Source of the DNA: Aaosphaeria pasadenensis
Lineage: Eukaryota > Ascomycota > Dothideomycetes > Pleosporales
Length of the DNA: 64,000 nt
Reading direction: 5' to 3'
Assembly: GCA_022813625.1 (NCBI GenBank)
Contig: JAKLMB010000009.1
Coordinates: forward strand, 558,001 to 622,000
Part shown: positions 54,065 to 64,000 of the stretch, piece by piece
How positions within the stretch are numbered: position 1 is the stretch's first letter
How the letters are laid out: each line of letters opens with the position of its first letter
Translations under genes and position numbers: made by a program
Notes under the pieces: generated by a model
The model's database searches: none
What the model was told of the DNA's origin: nothing
Seen by the model: only the letters and a program-made list of their open reading frames with translations

Positions 54065-54418
54065 GTCCTCTGTAGAAATATTCGCCAAACGGCAGATTGC
54101 GCCTCATCAAATCATAGGACATGTGTGATTTTGTGTATTGTGTGACCATCGTGTTATCATGCAGAGTCCTCATCACATGTTGTATCTGGATCGAGGTAGG
54201 CCAATGCACCATCAAACTACCAGACTCACAATTCGTAACATTCTTTAGAGATTAGGATGAACCAGCTAGAATGTTCGGGTCAATCATGCAGCAGATACAG
54301 GCCTCTATCGATTAAAACAAACTCAAGTTGGTTGCCAATGTGCGATCTTGTAATGAGAGGTAAAATGACTAGGGCTCAATTGTTGTTGGCTTCGATGTCA
54401 GGCACTCACTATCTAAAT
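54065..54418. other. Intergenic spacer
   Basis: The 3' flank of the mannanase gene; nothing recognisable. Confidence 0.5.
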
Positions 54419-56019
54419 TTACTGCGCCTTGCCTCCTTTCCAACCCTGTATCTCATCCAGTGTGAGAACATACTCGTCATTGTACACTTCTTTGAGGAAT
54501 GAGAGGCTGTTCCATTGCCCACCTGAAATAAAATCACCAGACCAGACGCAGAAGTACACCCAATCCGCCTGATAAGCCTTCAGCAATGCCGGCTCCATTA
54601 CTGATCCAATTTCAGCTGCAGCGATGATTTTAGTATCGTTTGTTAGGGCGAGTAAATTGTTATAGGTAGCAGACACAGGCTGCGGAGTATGGTCAGCCAA
54701 ACCTTTTGCAATAGGAGAATCAAGCACTTACCCCATGGTCACCTTGACTATAAGTATCGGCGCTGACGATGTCGACAACATCACTGCCAGGGTACCAGTC
54801 TTTTGCGACGGAGTTCCACACCCAGATCAAGTTGTTGATGCCGTGATGCGCAGTCAATCTTTCATATACGATTCGATACAACTTCTTAGCTGGCTCAGGA
54901 CCGTGTGCGCCCCACCAAAACCAGCCTCCCTCCGCCTCGTGGAGTGGCCGGAACAAGACGGGCACTTTTGCGTTCTGCAGCTTCTTCAGCTGAACAGCAA
55001 TTGTGTCGATATCTTTGATCAGTAATGTGTAGTTCGCATTCTTAGTATCAGCAAGTGCATCGACGATGTTGAAATCTGTGGCTCTCGTATAAAATCCAGA
55101 CCACCATGGCTCGGTTTCATTATCGTATAGACCTACTGGTGCGCCCCAGTGCCAGGCAAAAGTGATAATCCCACCCTTGGCTGCGAATGCAATAGCTTTA
55201 TCCACATCAGTGGATGAGGCACCTCGCGACGTTCGAGATTCGGTGTAGTCTAGATGAAATCAGCTTGGTTGGGCAAGATAAAGTCACGTATAGTACCCAT
55301 GAAGTCAAGCCCAAGAATAGCAGGCGTTTTTCCGACATTTGAAGTAACCCAATCAAGTGAAGCCTGGTCTTGTTGGCCGGAGAGGATATGCTTTCCATAA
55401 ATACTTCCCAGATATTTAAGCAGTGCTTTGGCATCTGCATTAGCCTTCTTGTTTACTGGTTTAGTGGTAACTTTATGGGGTCCTCGTAGGGCAGAAGGTG
55501 ACAGTGTAATCGCATCGACAAGATACCTTGCGAATATTAGTAATTCATGCCATCGAACGAACAATCTAGAGTCAAAATACCAGCCCCAATTGCTCTGGAT
55601 TTCGAGAGCGTTTTTGCCAGCAGTGAGCAAAACCTGGCCTGCAGATACAGTCTTCCATTCAGTCGTGGCAGGAAGCGAGATTTGAGACCCAGCACCATTA
55701 GCTACGATGTAGGTGTACTTGTCACCGTAAGGGCCATTGTATACGATACTCAAATCGTATAAGCCTGCTGTAGTGATATCTGCTGTGAACTTGATGGAGT
55801 CGGTCGACTCATCGAACCCTTCTACGTATCCCGAACCTGATAATAAACTCAGTCAGGCCAACTTGCCCTCATGTATTTTTAATTATCAATACCTGTAAAT
55901 CCAGCGACAGCCGTCCCAACAGTCACGCCTGACAAAGTTGCCGACTCCGCTTGTAGTGTGATAGTCTGTGCAACTGCAGTAGCAGCACAGGCCGCGACGA
56001 AAAGTACCGCAGAAAGCAT
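54419..56019 (-). CDS. Secreted CBM35-GH26 endo-beta-1,4-mannanase
   Basis: Five exons (56019-55893, 55836-55581, 55526-55297, 55249-54732, 54679-54419) make 463 residues. A signal peptide (MLSAVLFVAACAATAVAQ) is followed by a CBM35-like beta-sandwich of about 120 residues (ITLQAESATLSG at the start, NWGWYLVDAITL at the end). A GH26 barrel follows, with the acid/base Glu in RPLHEAEGGWFWWG and the nucleophile Glu in IAAAEIGSV; GLDFMDYTESR and ITFAWHWGAP are further family marks. It cleaves mannans or galactomannans of plant walls. The second intron is 54 nt, in frame and without stops, so retention would insert 18 residues into the CBM35. Confidence 0.94.
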
Positions 56020-56706
56020 CGTCAATGACAATCAAATCCAGTGCATGTGCATATAAGATAGATCATGGTGTCGCAGCTCGTTGTTTATACTTCAAAGTTC
56101 CTATGGCCAGATTGCGCACAAAATGGCACCATCAAGGCCCGGGATTAGAAGCCGTAATATTACTCAAATTACAATATAAAAAGCTTGAGCAAAATACAAG
56201 TTAACATTCGGTTGTCGCGAGTTACGGATTTCCGGGATTCTGGGTTCTGCGTAAATTAGATTTAATTACAGGGCAGTAAGTGTACCCCGGATTAAAGAAA
56301 ACCACCAATCAGGCCATGTACCCATCCACTAAAGCATTTTGCTTTCATATAAAACTAGGGAAAGGAGACTTTTCATTAATGGCGGTTTTCCATTTACTCA
56401 ACAGCTAGTTCAACATCTATTTGTAGTTCCGGGAACATGTCCGTTCCATTCCGTTCCCATTTGGGCAATTATGTACCTGCAATACCTAGGTGAACATTGT
56501 GACATGACAAGTAGTAAGATTATTATTTTTCTAAACATTGTTTACATTTATGATAAAAACATGCCCAACACCTGCATACGCCGCCGTTTCCTAGTATACA
56601 GGGAAAACACTAAGCCTACGTTTGGGCGTCCTGCCTGGTAACCTTACCCATGGCCCTGGTATCGAATTTGAACGAATTGCTAATATTACAATCATGAAGG
56701 AGTACA
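56020..56706. other. Intergenic spacer
   Basis: The mannanase promoter and an A/T-rich spacer up to the 3' end of the rhodopsin-domain gene. No gene. Confidence 0.5.
56084..56089 (-). promoter_or_regulatory. TATA box of the mannanase gene
   Basis: TATAAA on the minus strand, 65 bases upstream of the ATG at 56019. Confidence 0.45.
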
Positions 56707-58470
56707 TTAACGACCTTTCAACGCCAGATCCGCTGTGCGCTCAATATCGACGCTATCGCTAAATCTCTCAAAATTGAACTGTTGCAACACGAACAATTCC
56801 TTTTGAGTTAGTCGATGGGAAGCCCTCTCACCTCCGGCATTCATTCCGTTCAACACCGGTGGAAGAGTCGCAATTTCGTGTAAAGGTCCCTCTGTACCAT
56901 CTACGGAGTCTGGCGCAGGTGGCAATACGCCAAGGTTGCGAGGAGCTCCCTTGTTCATCCAGTTCAGAGGCGCCACGTGAAGCGTAGGGTCGTCACTAGA
57001 AGTGCTGCTGCGCGGGGAGTGAATTGAAGGCGAGTAGGTACTGCCAGCCTCGCTAGGTAGCGGATAAGGATCGCGCTCCTCTTTGATCGGAAAGATCCCC
57101 TTCTCATGCTGCGCTCGCAGCTCCCTCTCTTCGTAGTATATTGGCCGCTTGATGCCGCCAGCTTCACTTTGCATGACGATCAACGGCAACGAACCCTTCC
57201 TGGACCCATCGCTCGTCGAATTCGATCTTTTTGTGGACTGCGATCCGCTCCGGCTTCTGATAGTGCTCCGTATGCTGGAGAAGGGTGACGAGACCTTGGA
57301 CATTGCTTGAGAGATCTTCTTACGCTTCGCTTGGACGAGCTTGGGTAGTGAAAGTGAACAAGCGACTATAAATCCGAGCGCGACCTCTGCCTGCGTCCAA
57401 AGACCAATGAGAAGTCCATTGTGAGATATATCGGACTCAGTGAATATGGGCGCGATCTTGATCGTGAAGACGATGCGCATCACTGATGCAACACATGCAC
57501 TTTGGCTCGTTAGCAAGTGCCCAAAGTATGGAGGTGAGAAGGAAAGTCTTACAGTAAACCCGTTGCGAAAAGCGATGTGATGACCAACTTCCTTGCCAAA
57601 GGCACTCTCAACTGCCAGAGACTTCTCGTCGGAAGGAGCAAGATTATTACATCTGATGCCATGTTGAATATCCCCTGACTAATGACAATTGGTCCGTGGT
57701 CGTGACACTTGCCATCAGGTGTAAATTTGTTCCAAATCATGGTTCTTGGCTTGCAGTAGAACATTGTCCAGAATGTGAAGACCGTGTAGAATATGAAGCA
57801 AGCGGCAATTGTAGTACATGCGCCATACCACATCAATCGATTCAGCTGTCGTGTCGGGGCAAATACTCGTAGATACTGCAAAAGAATAGCTGTCTTCACA
57901 AGGAAGCTCAAGGGACAGTATATCACTTCGGCTACGTTCATCCACTAGTTTTGTTAATAAGGAACTGATTGATCGCGAGGAGAACATACGTATAATTGAT
58001 TAAACAGTTGACGGAATGTAACCTGCCATTGATGTACGCCGGCGCCCCATTTCACCATGAGGTAACCATTTGCAATTTCAACAACCATGAGAGGCTTTCA
58101 TATTACTGTCAGCTAGCACTTTCTTCGTGAATTATTGACGTAGACTTACAAAAGCAAGAAAAATGAAGTCTGAAATTATTGTCAGTCTTAACATTTATGA
58201 AAATAGTGTATGTATCTTACAGTCAGCCAGTTCGAACCCTCTTGATATCGCCAATTTCGTATAAACTCGCAAGATCAGGAAGATCCCAGGAACGGCTGTA
58301 CAAAGGATCGCAACCACGAGGAACCAAACTTGATCGGGCCCATCTAAAGTCATCTCAACAGCAATTCCTTCCGGAGGACGCAGCGCTGGAGTGTTTAACA
58401 TGATCTCTAAAGGGTTCGTTGGGTCGCCAATGGGCGGAAGCCCAGGTGCCTGGCCTCCCGCAGGCGCCAT
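56707..58470 (-). CDS. Fungal rhodopsin-domain integral membrane protein
   Basis: Five exons (58470-58221, 58169-58150, 58094-57990, 57944-57553, 57499-56707) total 519 residues. The second exon is only 20 nt. Seven hydrophobic segments fit the fungal rhodopsin-like (PTH11-related) family: VWFLVVAILCTAVPGIFLIL, YFIFLAF, ... VIYCPLSFLVKTAILLQYLRVF, the Cys-bearing loop FYCKPR...GKCHD, MASDVIILLLPTRSLWQL, LFATGLLACVASVMR and LGFIVACSLSLPKL. A long Ser-rich cytosolic tail (SRSGSQSTKRSNSTS) follows. There is no CFEM domain and no retinal-binding Lys signature. Family members are thought to sense surface or chemical cues in the plasma membrane; most are uncharacterised. Confidence 0.88.
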
Positions 58471-60096
58471 CTTGAAGATTCACCACAATGTTGCGCAACG
58501 AGGTTCGTGATGTGGTAGTACGCAGACGCGTACGACATGAATTTTTTGAATGTCAGCAAATTTTGAAAATCATAATTGGGGACAAAGCCGTATTTTGGAC
58601 GAGTATGTCTGACGGATGTCGGACTACTTCAAACATGGCTGGTTCTGGAATTGGTTAGCGTACGGCTCTCACGAATAGTCTCGCCAGCCAAAATAATTTT
58701 CCGACCTGGAGTTTTGACTTCAAACGATAAGAGTCTGGGCTCGTAGGCTTTGAATGCAAAATCTGTAGAAGATGAGCAGTCTTTGCATCACACGTGGTAA
58801 GTTATGGCATAAGACCACCATGGATGCCGCGTGTTTAGTTGTCGAAGATGACTCTCGGCACGCTGTGCAGCTAAGCTCAGCAGTAGGAGGATTCAAGTCC
58901 GCAAAGTGGCTTCAATCTTACACTGTTCATCCGTCCGCGATGAAATTTTTATCAACACTTGATCATTTATCGTAAAATGAATTCGAATAAGGACTTTGAT
59001 TGCCTCATACATATCGAGTGTGGAAGCGATTATGCTTAAGCAGGACATGGCGTGTCAGACGGACTTGCTCTTGTAGATTTTGGCGTCCGGCGCGAACGGT
59101 CGATCCCACGTGGTTTCATGGCACAAAGTCCGTGTATTATGGAGAAAGGCATACATACTTAAGTCTGGAGTGTCAGAACCAAGTTATAGGGCAAACCCTG
59201 GTCGTACATCAACATCGACAACATCCATGCAGTTTGTGCTTACTTTGATTCGCCTTAGAACGATCGCTGCCAACCGCGCAGATCGTGTCACGAACCACCA
59301 AGCTTGCTCGACTTGTTACGCATGTGGACTGGTGATTCATATATATGAGTAGCATTGAAATCACAATATTAACTTGGTATCAATGCGCTAGATTTCTCAT
59401 TGAAATTCTTAGCTGCGTCAGAGATAGAGGAAAGTCAAAGGCGTCTACTGAGGCGTAGAAAGGCGGGCGTAATGGTAACGCAAGTCCGTCCGACGGTGCT
59501 TGTTTAGCCGATCATACGTGTCGTAGATCTCAGACGCGATGTGAGCGAGTTGAGTACTTGAATAGTGGCGAGATCAAAGCGTTCTAGGTTCAAGTCCTAA
59601 CTAGCTGACATAGTGCAGATATACATAATTGGCGTCCCCGTCCGGATTCCAAGTCACGTGCCGAAGTCTGTTCACTGAAAGTGATTTTCTGCTAGGCCGT
59701 CATACGGATTTCATCGTGCAAGCAATCTGGCCACCTGGCCTACGAGTGAGTTGAGAAACATCCAAAACATTCGACCAATTAAACAAGCCATATAAGTCGC
59801 ACGGACAATATTCACGATGAATATATTGTGCCATGGTGCACCCGACAGTGAAAGGTGTTTGGTAGTGAAATGAAGAAGTTTCACTCTGTAATAGACGTTC
59901 GTAAATGATCACCAAGCTCTGCTCTTACATTGTTCATGTTCATTGTGAGTGATTGTGCAAGCCCTCCCACTAGCCAGAATGTTTCGCGGGCACTGCTACT
60001 TAGGTACAGAAATTATCGAACAGAACATGCAACTCCAGAGCCTTTCGCCAATTGACACAACTGTTCAACTGCAACCTTTTCAAATGGCGAAACAAG
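58471..60096. other. Divergent intergenic region
   Basis: About 1.6 kb between the rhodopsin-domain and J-domain genes. The short frames look random. A TPsiC-like GGTTCAAGTCC at 59588 is not part of a foldable tRNA. No other feature was seen. Confidence 0.45.
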
Positions 60097-60972
60097 ATGT
60101 CGACCCATTATGATGTTCTCTCAGTCGGTCGGGATGCGAGTGCGCAAGACATCCGTAAAGCCTGGATAGCGTTATCTATGGAGAATCACCCAGACAAGAC
60201 CAGGAGCCTCCCTCCTGAGGAGCGGGCAAGGCGAGAAGGCATCTTGAAAACCGTGAACAATTCTTATGAAGTGTTAGGTGATCCTTCTAAAAGGAAGACA
60301 TATGATGCTTCCCTCTGTTGGCCACCAGCGAATCCAGCCATTCCTCAAAGCCCTTCGCATCCCTCGAAACCAGAAAATCCAAACACTATTCGACACGAAG
60401 ACGACAGAGGCTGGAATGTAGAGATCACCATTCCAAATCGATATCGTGTCCACTCCGGAGGATTACATATCTTTGGCTCGTTATTATCAAACAACTGTCT
60501 GCTGGTCATCGTTTCTCTCCCGTTCAACGAGGGCTTTGATCCCGAGAAAGCTACAGCCAACAGTAAAGAATTCATAATCCGGGTATTCGACTCTCCAAAT
60601 CATTGGCATGTAGCTATCAACACCGAATTCCAGATTCGCCGGGCAAGCGGGGCGAATCTGAACGTCAGGTTCACCCCAATTCCCAGGCCAGAAAACAACC
60701 ACAGGCAGTACCCCGGAGAAGATTGGCATGTTGATGTCGATCATTCCATTCGGGCACCAAAGGATGCAGTTTTGGTCATCACTCGAATGAGGTTTCAAAC
60801 AAACCAGCCTGATGGTAATGACGGCATTGCAGCCGATGGTCTACGAAAACAACTGGAGTTCGATAGGCCTGGGATCAAGATTGTGGATTTAGAAGACCGC
60901 GATCGTATCTTTCATTTCAAGGTCCGAGGCACGCATGCATCCCTCATTGTAGCGGCTGGGTACAGATTGTAA
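60097..60972 (+). CDS. J-domain (DnaJ-like) protein with unrecognised C-terminal domain
   Basis: A single frame. From the ATG at 60097 it gives 291 residues; an in-frame ATG at 60052 would add 15 that do not fit a J-domain start. Residues 1-70 are a J-domain (THYDVLSVGRDASAQDI, the HPD motif in MENHPDKT, YEVLGDPSKRKTYD). After a Pro-rich linker (PPANPAIPQSPSHPSKPE) comes a domain of about 190 residues, predicted mostly beta (WNVEITIPNRYRV, HWHVAINTEFQIRR, KDAVLVITRMRF). It has no Gly/Phe or zinc-finger region and is not the usual DnaJ C-terminal domain. The protein would recruit Hsp70 to an unknown client or site. No membrane segment is seen. Confidence 0.82.
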   Translation: MSTHYDVLSVGRDASAQDIRKAWIALSMENHPDKTRSLPPEERARREGILKTVNNSYEVLGDPSKRKTYDASLCWPPANPAIPQSPSHPSKPENPNTIRHEDDRGWNVEITIPNRYRVHSGGLHIFGSLLSNNCLLVIVSLPFNEGFDPEKATANSKEFIIRVFDSPNHWHVAINTEFQIRRASGANLNVRFTPIPRPENNHRQYPGEDWHVDVDHSIRAPKDAVLVITRMRFQTNQPDGNDGIAADGLRKQLEFDRPGIKIVDLEDRDRIFHFKVRGTHASLIVAAGYRL

Positions 60973-61196
60973 GCCCCCGTTCTTCGCCAATTGTCCAGAC
61001 GACCCGTTCCTCATAGTCATCGTCGGCCTGCACTGTTGATGCTGTGCATCCATGTTTTATTGTTGAAACAGATTAATACAGAAGGTTTTATACAATTAAA
61101 CGGAAGTGACTTAAACTAAAACGCCAACCCTTTGGCGAACATATCATTGATGATACAAAACTGATCGTGACATTGATTTGATCGTGACAGCAAAAC

Positions 61197-63109
61197 CTAC
61201 TGTGCACGCCCCCTTCCTCTCATGTGACCTCCACCACGCGCACTACCCCGGTACGCATTCGGTGACCCATCCTGAGGGTTCAGTGTCTGGACATTGTTTC
61301 CTGCCCCTTGTTCTGGAGTGCTTTGTCCCCGAGCCGCATAGTCGCCTCGGTGTTGGAAGGCGCCGCGTGGATGAAAGTTGTGCGGTGACACAGAACCACG
61401 TTGGTGCGCGTTGCCTCTTTGATATCCTCCCCGATAGCCTCCCCGAGCATTTGCAACACGACGATGATGCCGGTTGTCTGGTAATGGTTGATTCCAATAC
61501 TTTTGGACGAAATGGGGATGTACTTTTAGTCGCACTTCGTCCATTACTCTTACTGTCAGTGGTCCCGTCTTGGTCTCCCGCAATACAACAGCGGCGCCTT
61601 CGGGAAAGTCTTCGCCTTCCACGATGCCTTTCAACTGTATGAGAAGGCTAACAAGCTTTCGCAAGCCATCCTGTGATTTCTCTTCCCAATCAGCGATATT
61701 TGATCGGGCCTCTTTGTAGTTAACGCGGCTGAAGACGCCTGTCTCAGACTGGTAGCGCCCCGTGAAAAGATGCGTCGTCCGGCCGAACCAAAGTTGATCC
61801 ATGCATGGGTAGGTGCCGACGGATTTTGTGCGCCCCTCAGCATCGTATTTGAAAGATTGCGATTTGATTTCAGCGATGTTAGCACATGGAACAAGTCGAC
61901 CTCTTCGAATTACCCTGATAGGGGCTGTGAAGTTGAAACGGGGCCTCTCTGTCAGATCGGTTTTGCCAACAGTCTCGAGAGTGGTTGGTACAACTTCCCT
62001 GGGCTCAGTCTCTTGATAACACGCATCGGCTTCAAAACGGACTGCTACTCTCAAAGGCCCCATCTCATATCGAATAACTCGATAATGGCTTGTCGCATCT
62101 TCGAGCCCCTTTTCAGGTTGAGTGAAGTGGCTTTCAAAGTTATAACCGTGACTGACTCCGTTCGCCTTTTGCCAAAATCTGTCCGCTTTCTTGACAAGGA
62201 TCAGGGTGTTATTGATCTTATGCAGATCTATTCGGAATGGTCCTATCGACTTTCCCTGCACAAATTCCAGCAGAGTCCGAAAATTGTTACGATCCGCTAA
62301 GATATCCAAATCATCGAATTTGACATTTGGATTCATGCTACTTAGTGCACAAAACATGGGAGCGTAAGGATATTTCGGCTGGCGTGCGTGGTTGTGGTCC
62401 ACGAAATGATAGCCATTGTCTTTCGGGACCGTATAGGGTAGCGACGGCGGTGTCCACAGTGGCGGAGTCCCAGGAACGAAGATAGCATTGGTGCCATCAT
62501 TAGTCTGTTGCCAGTTGTAACAGCAGAGAAGTTCGGGTGGTTGTAGCCATGTGACACTCGTGGCGATCGGCAGAATTGAGGCGGAGGGTATGGTGTGTAG
62601 TATGTCACCGGTGAATCTCATCAGCCCTGCTAACTCCCTCTTTCTCTTGAGCGCCTTCTTTCCCTCCATCGCAGATGTTGTTTTAGCCAATCTGGCTGGA
62701 CTGGCTTCGCCAGCCTGAAGCAAAGTATCGGTCCTCTTTTCTTCTTCTCTCTGGTGTGTGGCAAGTTCGATCTCACTAGTCCCACCATCCTCTTCCGAGG
62801 AGGAATTACAATCCACATCAGAAGAGCCTAGTTCCGAACCAATGTCAAGTACTTCTGCAGGTTCACTCCGCTGCCTATGAGCAATCGGTGTTTGCGTTTC
62901 CACTGCTGCTGCAAAAAGAGCAAAAGCATCCTTGCCATCATTCCCGGATCCCGATGGAGGATTTGCAACAGTGTTCAAGCCCGCAGCCGAGTTTCTTAAC
63001 ATGGATTCCATTCGGTGCAGGAAACCTTCAATCAAATTAAGACATCTCAGGAACCCAGATGGCAACAAATGTACTTACCATTTGACGCTTCGTCATTATC
63101 ACCCGACAT
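61197..63109 (-). CDS. Conserved fungal protein with RGG tail (often mislabelled geranylgeranyl pyrophosphate synthetase)
   Basis: A 31-nt first exon (63109-63079) and a long second exon (63025-61197) make 619 residues. After an acidic, low-complexity N-terminus (SSEEDGG) and a basic KKALKRKRE segment comes a conserved domain of about 350 residues with CCYNWQQTND, VPGTPPLWTPP, HFVDHNHARQPKYPY and GPLRVAVRFEADAC. The C-terminus is rich in RGG/RGGY repeats typical of RNA-binding proteins. In databases as I recall them, relatives carry the name geranylgeranyl pyrophosphate synthetase, but I see no DDxxD motifs of prenyltransferases, so that name seems wrong. A role in RNA handling is inferred only. 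The short first exon fits splice signals and frame but needs transcript support. Confidence 0.75.
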
Positions 63110-63824
63110 GTCGATGGATGGCGCCTTCGAATGATTGATGATCTGAGCCCCGGGTGGAAAACTTGAATTGAGACCCTCACTAATCAGATCTTGAGACAAT
63201 TTGAATCAACAAGGGAAAGGCTTTCCGTGCTTAATCTTGCTCGAAGCCCCAAAGTCGGTTTGACTCTCAGAGCCAGGCTCCTGGTTGTGCAGGTGTGGCT
63301 AATAGGTAGCGCACTGTCAAGTGAAATCCTAAATCGAAACGATTAGGGAAGTAATAGCGCTGACACGCTCTGGGATCGTACAAAACCTGTGAATACTAGC
63401 GAACGCTAGCTTCCACTCTGATTGCTAAACACCAATCCAATGAAGCTGAACCAAGAAAACACTGCGGGTGAGTTTGTGAGGTGTCGGGTAGAAAGAGTCG
63501 CGTTGATCGTGAGAGTTAAGAAGATGAAAACAGTGCTAATCCCAACTAAGTTTAGCCGTATTTTGTCCTCTCAGATTTCACGATGCAAGCTGGCAAGTAA
63601 AGGTAAAGCTACGCGGTAATTCTGCTGTTCGATCTGTTCATCATCCAATCCTAGATTGAGATGGATTTTAGAATCTTGGGAAATACATTCATTTTGTCGA
63701 GTATGATGATCAAAATTGTAATTTATATTCGCAAATCTACCATTTACATTCTTTATACATGCCCACTTTGCTGCTCGACTTGCAGCAGTCCCAATGTAAT
63801 GACGCTCGCGACGTTCGATATCAA
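63110..63824. other. Intergenic spacer
   Basis: The promoter of the RGG protein gene and the 3' flank of the gene at the right edge. A 65-codon plus-strand frame at 63422-63619 looks random. Confidence 0.45.
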
Positions 63825-64000
63825 TTAGTAACTGAACTGGCTAGTCAAAAGATTGTAGACATCATTCGCACTTTCACTACCGAAAGCCTCGTAAATGAGG
63901 CTATCGTTCATGATCATCATGTCGTTTCCGGAAAAACCCCCATACTCTGTTTCGGTAGCTCGTTCATTTCCCCCTTGCGCATTGTTTTGGACGCCATAGC
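63825..64000 (-). CDS. 3' end of a gene cut by the window edge
   Basis: An open frame enters from the right edge and stops at 63825-63827, about 58 codons. The peptide is Asn/Gly-rich, then NDSLIYEAFGSESANDVYNL, a style common at the acidic C-terminus of fungal regulators. The rest of the gene lies outside the window. The family is unknown. Confidence 0.4.
   Translation of the reverse strand, partial: YGVQNNAQGGNERATETEYGGFSGNDMMIMNDSLIYEAFGSESANDVYNLLTSQFSY

Noticed and set aside
59588..59600. Possible tRNA T-arm (GGTTCAAGTCC)
   Set aside because: No matching acceptor stem, D-arm or anticodon arm could be laid out within 100 bases on either side.

Overview
The window is a stretch of nuclear DNA from a filamentous ascomycete (Pezizomycotina). 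I base this on short introns (about 46-170 nt, mostly GT-AG with two GC-AG candidates and CTAAC/CTGAC-like branch sites), Zn2Cys6 regulators, a DUF4360 secreted protein, a fungal rhodopsin-domain protein, an asco-type laccase ending in DSGV, and an AA8-AA12 dehydrogenase. The lineage below that level cannot be read from the sequence. Exon joins were made by hand from splice consensus, frame and family similarity recalled from memory. Each spliced CDS was checked to be a multiple of three, except the C2H2 gene and the gene cut by the window edge.

1.5-18.3 kb is a metabolic block. It holds a BAHD/trichothecene-type acyltransferase, a peroxisomal acyl-CoA oxidase (ends AKL), a dienelactone hydrolase, a type I Baeyer-Villiger-like monooxygenase, a secreted cytochrome b-PQQ sugar dehydrogenase, a crotonase-fold enoyl-CoA hydratase/isomerase and a Zn2Cys6 regulator. 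The intracellular enzymes fit a ketone to ester to acid to beta-oxidation route, but that linkage is inference.

18.3-24 kb is gene-poor. It holds two long inverted repeats, a C2H2-type zinc-finger gene with an unresolved 5' end, and a small secreted, Kex2-processed, cysteine-rich defensin-like peptide gene.

24.7-34.1 kb carries a hexose-type MFS transporter whose promoter has a dense set of CreA-type motifs, a DUF4360 secreted protein and a five-exon PHO84-type phosphate transporter. 34.1-37.7 kb is non-coding and contains a MITE-like element with 17-bp terminal inverted repeats, beside a diverged copy. A third copy lies at 53.9 kb.

37.7-53.5 kb holds a secreted protein of unknown family, a laccase, a secreted PAF-acetylhydrolase-like esterase, a second Zn2Cys6 regulator, a BCS1-like AAA ATPase, a phenylalanine/tyrosine ammonia-lyase, a peroxisomal LPX1/AKT2-like alpha/beta hydrolase and a stand-alone adenylating enzyme. 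The last three, with the regulator next to them, look like a compact undescribed phenylpropanoid-type gene cluster and are the best candidate for a new system here.

54.4-64 kb returns to dispersed genes: a CBM35-GH26 mannanase, a rhodopsin-domain membrane protein, a J-domain protein with an unrecognised C-terminal half, an RGG-tailed conserved protein, and the 3' end of one more gene at the right edge.
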